Below, piece after piece: positions 7,192 to 13,331 of a stretch of 14,069 nt of DNA. Position 1 is the stretch's first letter. Each line of letters begins with the position of its first letter. The DNA comes from Bacteroidales bacterium (GTDB lineage Bacteria > Bacteroidota > Bacteroidia > Bacteroidales > NBLH01): contig JAKIUH010000063.1 of assembly GCA_021647685.1 (NCBI GenBank), positions 1-14,069 on the forward strand. The letters are read 5' to 3'. A program made the translations under genes and the position numbers. The notes beneath the pieces were generated by a model. It ran no database searches. It saw only the letters and a list, made by a program, of their open reading frames with translations, and had not been told where the DNA came from.

Positions 7192-8754
7192 TTGAAAAAC
7201 TTATTTTACATAGTTTTTACTCTTTTTGGAATTTTAGTGGTTTTACCGCTAATACATACTTTATTTGGAATTTTCTTTTCCGGCGATTTTTTTCCCAATA
7301 TACAACAATTTAATCCGGAAACATTTAATTTGCTTTTTAAAAGTAGTTTAATTGCTATTGCAACGGCTACAATTGCTACATTTTTAGGAACTGTTTTGGC
7401 TTTTTTGTTATATAAAACTTCATTATCATCAGTAAATTTACTCAAAGCACTTTTATTAATACCGCTATTTATATCGCCCTATATTTTAGCTGTTGCTTGG
7501 CGCGATTTTTTTTATCTAAGTTTTAATAATACCGCTTTAATAAGCTCAGCCGCAGGAACTGTTCTTGTGCTTATTAATATATACAGCCCTTTATCCGTAT
7601 TAATAATAGGTAGTGCGCTAAATAACATAGATACACAATTGGAAGAAAGCGGTTTATTGGTAACAAATTTCCCGAAAATGGTTTTTAAAATTATATTGCC
7701 TTTGATAAAACCGGCAATACTAAGCTCTTTTGCATTGATTTTTATTTTTAGTATTTCAGAATTTTCAGTTCCTGCATTTTTTGGCATAAAAGTTTTTACT
7801 ACCGAAATTTTTACTCAATTTTCAGCATTTTACAATCATTCATTAGCCATTTTACAATCTTTGCTTTTGATATTAGTTTGCGTATTGCTGCTTTTTACAG
7901 AAGGCAGGTATCTTGCCGGAGCAAGTTTTTTATCAATGGGCAGTAAAGGAACAAAAAGCAAAATTTATGAATTAGGTAAAAAAAGAAACAGTGTATTTGC
8001 ATTTAGCATTTTATACCTTATAATTTCTGTATTTATTCCTTTTGTGGTTCTTTTTATACAATCCTTTAAATACGGAACAGAAAAATTTATCGAAGCTTTT
8101 AATATATTACTTCCCACATTTAGCAACTCATTAATGCTGGCATTTTGGGCTTCGGTATTTACTGTACTGACAGGATTTGTATTTGCCTATTATTCAGTGT
8201 ATAAAAAACATAGTATTTTAAATAAACTGTCAAATTGGTTTTTATTGATTATTTTTGCCATTCCATCAATAATATTTGGTATCAGCTTAATAAAATTTTA
8301 CAATCGTCCGGAATTAAATTTTATTTATTCAAGTCTTGCCATTGTCGTGATTGCCTATACCGGTAAATTTTCTTTTATCGCTTTTAAATTAATAGAAAAC
8401 AGTATGCAACAAATTCCCAAATCGCTTGATGAGGCAGCGCAAATAACAGGCATTGCATATAGCAGGCGGATTTTTAAAATATTAATACCTTTGATTATGC
8501 CTGCTCTTTTTGCCGCTTTTATCCTTAGTTTTATCTTTAATTTGGGCGAATTGGCAATAACAATAATGCTTTATCCGCCGGGAATGGAAATTATGCCGAT
8601 AAAAGTATATACCATTATGGCAAATGCACCACAAGCCCTTACAAGTTCAATGACGTTAATTGTTTTTCTGATAAGTTTATTAATTATAAGTAGTTTTTAT
8701 CTGATTTACAGAAAAATTGAAAGAAAATATTCACCATTATTTAAGATGCAGTAA
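7192..8754 (+). CDS. Fused two-domain ABC permease (FbpB-type)
   Basis: The 520-residue protein is strongly hydrophobic with about 12 membrane helices, formed by two tandem BPD_transp_1 domains. Each domain shows an EAA loop that docks on the ATPase: EESGLLVTNFPKMVFKIILP (151-170) and DEAAQITGIAYSRRIFKIL (413-431, followed by IPLIMPAL). Fusion of the two halves is usual for ferric-iron permeases of the Fbp/Afu/Sfu class, so the protein supplies both halves of the channel. It lies between the binding protein (43 bp upstream) and the ATPase (26 bp downstream). The start is unusual: no in-frame ATG exists at the beginning, the frame opens at 7180, and TTG at 7192 is the first candidate. A start at 7176 through a homopolymer error is the alternative. 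Confidence 0.9.
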   Translation: MKNLFYIVFTLFGILVVLPLIHTLFGIFFSGDFFPNIQQFNPETFNLLFKSSLIAIATATIATFLGTVLAFLLYKTSLSSVNLLKALLLIPLFISPYILAVAWRDFFYLSFNNTALISSAAGTVLVLINIYSPLSVLIIGSALNNIDTQLEESGLLVTNFPKMVFKIILPLIKPAILSSFALIFIFSISEFSVPAFFGIKVFTTEIFTQFSAFYNHSLAILQSLLLILVCVLLLFTEGRYLAGASFLSMGSKGTKSKIYELGKKRNSVFAFSILYLIISVFIPFVVLFIQSFKYGTEKFIEAFNILLPTFSNSLMLAFWASVFTVLTGFVFAYYSVYKKHSILNKLSNWFLLIIFAIPSIIFGISLIKFYNRPELNFIYSSLAIVVIAYTGKFSFIAFKLIENSMQQIPKSLDEAAQITGIAYSRRIFKILIPLIMPALFAAFILSFIFNLGELAITIMLYPPGMEIMPIKVYTIMANAPQALTSSMTLIVFLISLLIISSFYLIYRKIERKYSPLFKMQ

Positions 8755-8780
8755 ATTTTAGATTAAAAAATAATAAATCA

Positions 8781-9497
8781 ATGCAAATTATTCAACTGCA
8801 AAATATTGATTTTTCGTATTCAGGCAAAGCAGTACTTGAGGATTTTAATATCAGTTTTGAAAAAAACAGCTTAACTTGCCTTTTGGGAAGTTCGGCTTGC
8901 GGAAAAACGACCATTTTACGCATAATAGCCGGATTTGAAGCCCCACAAAAGGGCAGTGTATTAATTGAAAATAAAAAAGTAAGCGCACAGGGCAAAATTA
9001 TAATACCACCACATAAACGAAATTTAGCCTACATTTTTCAAGATTTGGCACTTTGGCCACATTTTAGTGTTTATAAAAACATTGCCTTCGGGTTGCAAGA
9101 GCGCAAAGCAAAAAATATCAAAGAAAAAGTTTTTGAAATGCTTGATTTTTTTAATCTTTCGGAACATGCCAATAAATTTCCGCATCAACTATCGGGCGGA
9201 CAAAAACAACTTACAGCAATAGCCCGTGCCTTGGTATTACGACCGCGTATATTACTCATGGACGAACCGCTTAACAATTTAGATGTTAAATTAAAGCACA
9301 AAATGTTGGAGCATATTATTCGCTTAAAAGAAAAGTTTGAATTAAGCATCTTATATGTAAGTCATGACCATAAAGAGGCTTTTACCCTTGCTGATAATGT
9401 AATTGTTTTAAACAAAGGTAAAATTGAAGCAGAAGGAACAGTAGCAGATATAAAAAACGCTAAAAACGAATTTGTACAGTATTTTTTAGAATATTGA
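8781..9497 (+). CDS. ABC importer ATPase, short form
   Basis: The 238-residue protein is a complete ABC nucleotide-binding domain: Walker A GSSACGKTT (36-44), Q-loop Q84 in YIFQDLALWPHFSVYKNIAFGL (the LWPHxxVxxNxAFGL form typical of iron and polyamine importers), signature LSGGQ (134-138), Walker B ILLMDEP (154-160), D-loop NNLD (162-165) and H-loop H192. It lacks the ~110-residue C-terminal TOBE/regulatory domain found in FbpC-like proteins of about 350 residues. The fourth Walker A position is Ala39 instead of the usual Gly. It energises the adjacent permease on the cytoplasmic side, and is third in the binding protein-permease-ATPase operon. Confidence 0.93.
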   Translation: MQIIQLQNIDFSYSGKAVLEDFNISFEKNSLTCLLGSSACGKTTILRIIAGFEAPQKGSVLIENKKVSAQGKIIIPPHKRNLAYIFQDLALWPHFSVYKNIAFGLQERKAKNIKEKVFEMLDFFNLSEHANKFPHQLSGGQKQLTAIARALVLRPRILLMDEPLNNLDVKLKHKMLEHIIRLKEKFELSILYVSHDHKEAFTLADNVIVLNKGKIEAEGTVADIKNAKNEFVQYFLEY

Positions 9498-9611
9498 TAC
9501 TGTTTTTTGTAAGTTTGATTTGAATTATAATAAAACATGAAGATATATTGCCTTGTATTTTTATTATTATTTACAAAATATAATCCTTTAAATTAACAAA
9601 AATCACTAATT

Positions 9612-10346
9612 ATGAAAACTTTAACAATACTTTCGGTGGGTATTATTTTATTATTAAGCTGTGTACAAGCCAATAATAAAGAAAAACAAACAGCAAATAA
9701 CAGTTTACAAAACAAAAGCGTTACACAATTGCCTTCAATTATCGAATCAAGCGACACTATTTTTACTTTTGAAAATAGTGAAACAGGAAAATTACCGCAA
9801 AACTGGTCGCAATACGCTACAGGAAGAGGCAAAAATACCGATTGGAAAATTGTAGATGATAACGGAAACAAAGTTTTGGCGCAATTATCGAAAAACAATC
9901 CGAATTATCATTTTAATGATGTAGTTTTTAACGGTTTTAAAGCTAAAAATGTAGAATTAAGTGTAAAAATCAAAGGTTTTCAAGGAAAAATGGGTCGGGG
10001 AGGAGGTTTTATTTGGCGATTTACCGACCGTAATAATTATTATGTTGTACGTGCCAATCCGCTGGAAGATAATGTAGTACTTTACAAAGTAAAAGACGGA
10101 AAAAGAACAGATTTACCTATTATAGGAAAGGGTAGAACCTATGGTATTGATGTAAAAAAATTAGGCAGTGATTGGAATATTTTAAAATTAACCGTGGTAG
10201 ATGATTTGTTTACCGTATATTTAAACGGTGAAGAGCTTTTTAAAGTAAAAGATGAAACATTTACCAATGCCGAAAAAATCGGCTTATGGACTAAAGCCGA
10301 TGCAGTGAGTTATTTTGATGATTTTAAAATTAAGATTTTAAAATAA
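9612..10346 (+). CDS. Lipoprotein with lectin/glucanase-like (DUF1080-like) domain
   Basis: The 244-residue protein has a lipoprotein signal (MKTLTILS..., lipobox IILLLSC, Cys17). After a linker (about 18-50) comes one beta-rich domain (about 52-244): TFENSETGKLPQNW, then GGGFIWRFTDRNNYYVVRANPLEDNVVLYKV, and a C-terminal TVYLNGEELFKV...GLWTKADAVSYFDDFKI. This order, a 'WR..D..NYY..R.NPLE.NV.LY' strand set and a terminal 'YFDDF' motif, is what I associate with concanavalin-like folds of the DUF1080/LamG type that bind or cleave sugars. No catalytic residues can be pointed out. Role inferred: surface or periplasmic glycan-related protein. It is separated by 114 bp from the importer, so cotranscription is uncertain. 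It converges on the histidine kinase gene. Confidence 0.7.
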   Translation: MKTLTILSVGIILLLSCVQANNKEKQTANNSLQNKSVTQLPSIIESSDTIFTFENSETGKLPQNWSQYATGRGKNTDWKIVDDNGNKVLAQLSKNNPNYHFNDVVFNGFKAKNVELSVKIKGFQGKMGRGGGFIWRFTDRNNYYVVRANPLEDNVVLYKVKDGKRTDLPIIGKGRTYGIDVKKLGSDWNILKLTVVDDLFTVYLNGEELFKVKDETFTNAEKIGLWTKADAVSYFDDFKIKILK

Positions 10347-10385
10347 ACTTATGATTCGGACTATAAATCATGTTATTGCCCGAAT

Positions 10386-11426
10386 TTATTTATCCAGACT
10401 AAAAGTAAAAGTAGTCCCCTCTCCTATTTTGCTTTCTACTATTATTTCCTGGTTATGTGCTTCAATAATATGTTTTACAATGGATAAACCCAATCCGGTA
10501 CCGCCCTGAACTTTTGAGCGGCTTTTGTCCACCCTGTAAAAACGTTCAAAAATTCGTTTAATATCGTCTTGTTCAATTCCAATTCCGGTATCATTAACCG
10601 AAATCCAAACCTTATCCGGTTTATTTTCAACAACAATAGTAGTTTTTCCATTTTCTTTACCGTAAATTATGGAATTTATAACCAAATTACTCAATACATC
10701 GGCAATTCCTTTTTTATCTGCTTTTACAAAAACATTATTACTTGATATACAATTAATTTCAAGGATAATTGCTTTGTTTTTGGCTCTTATCTCGTGCATC
10801 GAAACTACTTCTGATATTAAATTACAAACATTAAATCGTTCAAAAACCAATTTTTTATCGCCGGATTCTAATGCCGAAATGGTTTCCAAATCATGTACTA
10901 TTGATATTAAGCGATTAATATTTTTTTCAGAATGCTTTAAATATTTTAAATTTATGGATTCGTCCTGCAATCCGCCATCAATTAAAGTAGAAATGTATCC
11001 TTGAATATTAAAAAGCGGAGTTTTTAGTTCATGCGAAACATTACCGAGAAATTCTTTTCTGAATTTTTCATTGGCTTTAAGCTCCGAAATTTCCTGCAAT
11101 TTACTTTTTGCCCAATACATAAATTGCTTATCGATTTCTTTTAAAACTTCGCCATCATCAATATAATTATACTGTTTTGCCGTAGGAATTTGCAAAAAAT
11201 TTACTGTACTCAATAATGGCTTTATCTTATTAAGTATCAACTTATTAACTGATGTATAAATAACTATGTAATAAACAATGAACAATAAGAGCAGCCAAAA
11301 TAGCACATAAAGCCAAAAATAATCAAAAACCGGAACAAAATGGATAAATATTAGCGGACTGATAGCCAATACGGCAAAAGCAACGGCTATTAAAACAAAT
11401 GTTTGTCGATTATCAAGAAGTTTCAT
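10386..11426 (-). CDS. PhoR-like sensor histidine kinase
   Basis: This start uses ATG at 11426 (346 residues); a TTG two codons upstream is the alternative. There are two membrane helices (about 9-31 and 36-58) joined by only a few residues, so almost no extracytoplasmic sensor domain exists. Next come a linker helix (about 60-125) and the dimerisation domain with H-box FLGNVSHELKTPL (H132). The ATPase domain follows, with N-box LSNLVINSIIYG (N251), G1 DTGIGI (279-284), F-box FERFYRVDKSRS (293-304) and G2 GGTGLGLSIV (308-317). It autophosphorylates His132 and should transfer to a PhoB-like regulator. The regulator at 2967-3659 is the evident candidate, on the same strand but not adjacent. A good Bacteroidota-type promoter lies just upstream. 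Confidence 0.93.
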   Translation of the reverse strand: MKLLDNRQTFVLIAVAFAVLAISPLIFIHFVPVFDYFWLYVLFWLLLLFIVYYIVIYTSVNKLILNKIKPLLSTVNFLQIPTAKQYNYIDDGEVLKEIDKQFMYWAKSKLQEISELKANEKFRKEFLGNVSHELKTPLFNIQGYISTLIDGGLQDESINLKYLKHSEKNINRLISIVHDLETISALESGDKKLVFERFNVCNLISEVVSMHEIRAKNKAIILEINCISSNNVFVKADKKGIADVLSNLVINSIIYGKENGKTTIVVENKPDKVWISVNDTGIGIEQDDIKRIFERFYRVDKSRSKVQGGTGLGLSIVKHIIEAHNQEIIVESKIGEGTTFTFSLDK

Positions 11427-11456
11427 TATCAATTATTAAAAACACAAATAATCATG

Positions 11457-11487
11457 CAAATATCTCACAATAAAACCAAATAACAAA
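11457..11487 (-). promoter_or_regulatory. Bacteroidota-type promoter for the histidine kinase gene
   Basis: On the - strand, TTTG (11487-11484) is followed by exactly 19 nt and then GATATTTG (11464-11457), one base from the Bacteroidota -7 consensus TAnnTTTG. Spacing of about 19-21 nt between the TTTG -33 box and the -7 box is typical for the primary sigma factor of this phylum. Transcription would begin near 11450, about 25 nt before the ATG at 11426. Confidence 0.45.
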
Positions 11488-11575
11488 TTGTAATTATTTT
11501 TCACCTTAAATCAGCATTATTATACCAAAAATCAGTTTTATGCTAAAGCTCAAATTCGCAAACATTAAATTACAA

Positions 11576-11611
11576 AAACGTCAAATCGTCCGGCAGGACA
11601 TTTGAACGTTT
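11576..11611. repeat. Hairpin AAACGTCAAATCGTCC / GGACATTTGAACGTTT
   Basis: The arms 11576-11591 and 11596-11611 are complementary except for one single-base bulge on each side, with a 4-nt GGCA loop. Arm order and loop-proximal GTCC/GGAC resemble the hairpin at 5983-6019, so both may belong to one dispersed repeat family. No T-tract follows, so a terminator role is unlikely. Confidence 0.55.
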
Positions 11612-11651
11612 CAACAAATTCAGAATAACTGTTCAATAAATCACTATCATA

Positions 11652-11680
11652 TTGATAATCAGTACAAACTGATACATCAA
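11652..11680. repeat. Near-perfect dyad TTGATaATCAGT-ACAA-ACTGATacATCAA
   Basis: The half-sites are 11652-11663 and 11668-11680. ATCAGT/ACTGAT is perfect and TTGAT/ATCAA continues it after a one- or two-base offset. The symmetry and 4-nt centre could be an operator for a dimeric regulator or a small hairpin. There is no T-tract. Confidence 0.4.
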
Positions 11681-11742
11681 ATAAAATATGGGAATAAGCT
11701 CGATTTAGTACAAAAGCTGTGGAATAAAAATAATATTTTATC

Positions 11743-11768
11743 CGCAGATTAATTGGATTTACGCAGAT
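11743..11768. repeat. Two direct copies of CGCAGAT spaced 19 bp
   Basis: CGCAGAT occurs at 11743-11749 and 11762-11768. From memory, runs of ACGCAGATT-like units are common intergenic repeats in environmental Bacteroidota genomes. With only two copies here this is weak on its own. Confidence 0.3.
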
Positions 11769-11877
11769 ATTACTTCGTAAAATTTATTTTTTTTAGGCTT
11801 ATCTCAATTTATATTGGGTCAGTGGTTTTGAAATTGTGACAATTAGCAAACTCATCGAAGAATTAGCCTAAACAAAA

Positions 11878-11917
11878 AAACCTGAAAAACAATACGTTTT
11901 ACAGGTTTTTTATTTTT
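11878..11917 (+). terminator. Intrinsic terminator AAACCTGAAAAAC / GTTTTACAGGTTT plus T-tract
   Basis: Arms 11878-11890 and 11896-11908 pair over 13 positions with one mismatch and a 5-nt AATAC loop. T-rich sequence follows (TTTTTT at about 11906-11911, then ATTTTT). It is oriented for the + strand, yet the nearest upstream + strand gene ends at 10346, beyond the oppositely oriented kinase gene. It probably ends a short local transcript or insulates the gene starting at 11999. Confidence 0.65.
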
Positions 11918-11922
11918 GCTCT

Positions 11923-11945
11923 CCTTGCGGAACACACCCGCAAGG
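11923..11945. repeat. Perfect hairpin CCTTGCGG-AACACAC-CCGCAAGG
   Basis: Eight-base perfect arms (11923-11930 and 11938-11945) surround a 7-nt loop, within the leader of the membrane-protein gene starting at 11999. It is unusually G/C-rich for this region. It lies 53 bp before the start codon, so it could be a second terminator-like stem, a 5'-UTR structure or an operator. Confidence 0.5.
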
Positions 11946-11998
11946 CTAATGATTGTAACTTAACTATCATTTTTTTAAAAATTAAACACCACAAAACT

Positions 11999-13084
11999 AT
12001 GAAAAGTAATTTTAACTATCAAATTTTATTAAGCAAAGTGGCACGCAATCAGTATCAATTACATAATAATAAGCAAGAGTGGCGCGCATTTATACTATTT
12101 GTATTTATGCTAAAAGCGATTACCTGGGCAGTTTCAATTTTTGCCGGCTGGCATTTTTTTAATCAAATGATTTTGCGTGCCACTGCAAACACGGTATTTG
12201 CTGCAGCAATATCGGTACTTATATTATTGGCTATTGAGGGTTCTACCAATTTAGCACTTTCAAAGTTTTTTAAATTCAGCTACCGCGGCACAAACCACAT
12301 AAGCACTGCCGTAGCTATGGCATTTATGGTACTGATGCTTTTTGGAATATCTTTTTACAGCAGCACCCAAGGGCTAAGCATGCGCCAAGCCCGAAAAGTG
12401 GACAATACCCCCGAAATCATAAAAAAATACAGCATAAAAGAAAAACAAATAAAAAAAGATTATGACGGCACATTTACTGATATTGACAGGCAAATAATCA
12501 GCATACGCAACAATCCGCAAGGTTGGAGCCACGGACAGCGCACTACCCTACTTACATGGCAGCTCGAGGCAATCGACAGTCTTTTGTTTGTTAAATCGCA
12601 AGCAAAACAAACACTAAAAAACGAGCTAAAAAATTTAGAAGCTCAAAAACAATACGAGCTAAACCAAAACACCCGCCTGATGACTGCCGAGGCTGACAAA
12701 TATTACAATATCGTAATGGTAATTATGCTTGTACAATTTATTACCAGCGGAATACTGATGTGGTTTTGGAAAATCATACACACCGAAGATGATAAAGACA
12801 GCATCATCAACGAAGAAATACGCGAGATGAACGAGATAATGACCTCAAACGCCTTTTATGCCCTCAAAAACCGTATGAGCGAGGTAAGCAATGCCTTTAC
12901 TGTTGCCATGCTCGAGAAAATGCCCGAACAACACACCCTACCCCTTGCCGAAACCGAGCCGGAACAAGAGCGCGTAAAAGTATCGGGATTTCAATCAAAA
13001 AACGGACAAAAAACGGCGGACAGTCAATACGTATTGAGCATTCGGCAGAAAAACGGACAGCGGACATTCGTAAAAAACAAATAG
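11999..13084 (+). CDS. Unrecognised four-helix membrane protein with coiled-coil loop, accessory region
   Basis: I do not recognise this 361-residue protein. It has four predicted membrane helices: about 30-52, 63-80, 103-122 and 236-258. A ~110-residue charged, helical loop lies between helices three and four (123-235) and contains long Lys/Glu/Gln stretches likely to form a coiled coil. The cytoplasmic tail (259-361) is acidic and then Gln/Lys-rich, with a repeated KNGQ unit (KNGQKTAD, KNGQRTFV). The layout resembles membrane proteins carried by Bacteroidota mobile elements, but no hallmark conjugation or phage motif is visible. Codon use is richer in G/C (GCC, CGC, GAG, CTC) than the genes to the left. 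The stop follows a slippery A AAA AAC, and an open -1 frame continues for 73 codons. Confidence 0.75.
   Translation: MKSNFNYQILLSKVARNQYQLHNNKQEWRAFILFVFMLKAITWAVSIFAGWHFFNQMILRATANTVFAAAISVLILLAIEGSTNLALSKFFKFSYRGTNHISTAVAMAFMVLMLFGISFYSSTQGLSMRQARKVDNTPEIIKKYSIKEKQIKKDYDGTFTDIDRQIISIRNNPQGWSHGQRTTLLTWQLEAIDSLLFVKSQAKQTLKNELKNLEAQKQYELNQNTRLMTAEADKYYNIVMVIMLVQFITSGILMWFWKIIHTEDDKDSIINEEIREMNEIMTSNAFYALKNRMSEVSNAFTVAMLEKMPEQHTLPLAETEPEQERVKVSGFQSKNGQKTADSQYVLSIRQKNGQRTFVKNK
13072..13078 (+). promoter_or_regulatory. Candidate -1 ribosomal frameshift site A AAA AAC
   Basis: The heptamer A AAA AAC is in the exact phase required for tandem -1 slippage (zero frame GTA AAA AAC), 3 nt before the TAG at 13082-13084. 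Slippage would continue translation in the frame CAA ATA GAA. Such heptamers are well known in bacterial insertion sequences and viruses. No obvious stimulatory stem-loop was found directly downstream. A missing A in the six-A run is the competing explanation. Confidence 0.45.
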
Positions 13085-13299
13085 AATATCTAAGAAAACA
13101 TAAAACAATTTTACGAGCAATCAAATTGTCCGGTTTGTCCGAAAAAAACACTTTGAGCAATCAAGAAGTAATGAAAATTCAACAGTTGGCACAAAAAGCC
13201 CCATACCGTGGAAAAACAACGGTACGTCATGTTTTTCGTGTTGCCGTAACCGTAGGGCTTGACAAAATAGACGATAACGGAAATATTATTATTCAATAA
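13078..13299 (+). CDS. Open -1-frame segment, probable C-terminal extension of the membrane protein
   Basis: In the frame starting at 13078 there are 73 sense codons before TAA (13297-13299). They begin QIEYLRKHKTILRAIK, continue SNQEVMKIQQLAQKAPYRG and end with RHVFRVAVTVGLDKIDD...IIIQ. The composition is protein-like: charged helices, then a possible helix-turn-helix-like stretch. Its G/C-richer codon use matches the gene upstream. Read by -1 frameshift or after repair of one base, it gives a fusion of about 433 residues. As a separate gene it could only begin at the ATG at 13171 (42 residues) or a TTG further up, with no Shine-Dalgarno, so the extension reading is preferred. Function unknown. 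Confidence 0.45.
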   Translation, partial: QIEYLRKHKTILRAIKLSGLSEKNTLSNQEVMKIQQLAQKAPYRGKTTVRHVFRVAVTVGLDKIDDNGNIIIQ

Positions 13300-13331
13300 A
13301 ATCGAGTATTAACGCTAAATTTTTAAAAGTT

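Larger units (their letters stand above)
11427..11998. other. 572-bp non-coding region rich in inverted repeats
   Basis: No convincing protein frame is present. From left to right it holds the likely kinase promoter (11457-11487, - strand), a hairpin repeat (11576-11611), a dyad (11652-11680), two copies of CGCAGAT, an inverted repeat TTAGGCTTA/TTAGCCTAA bracketing about 60 nt (11793-11871), an intrinsic terminator (11878-11917) and a perfect G/C-rich hairpin (11923-11945). The terminator has no + strand gene ahead of it, so a short RNA from this region is possible. Confidence 0.6.

Noticed and set aside
9661..9855. Second-frame ORF inside the lectin-like lipoprotein gene
   Set aside because: It overlaps a gene with a clear signal peptide and domain, and has random composition.
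10351..10384. Possible bidirectional terminator between convergent genes (ATTCGG/CCGAAT and ATGATT/AATCAT)
   Set aside because: The two stems are mutually exclusive, short (6 bp), with long loops and no T-tract.
10669..11004. + strand ORF opposite the histidine kinase
   Set aside because: It is a shadow of the kinase's catalytic region, whose motifs are unambiguous on the other strand.
13115..13164. GAGCAATCAA repeated at 13115-13124 and 13155-13164
   Set aside because: Only two 10-bp direct copies 40 bp apart within coding sequence. It is insufficient for a CRISPR, an iteron array or a target duplication.
13183..13192. GTTGGCAC considered as a second R'-like cassette boundary
   Set aside because: It has no complementary left arm or hairpin upstream and lies inside the -1-frame coding segment.
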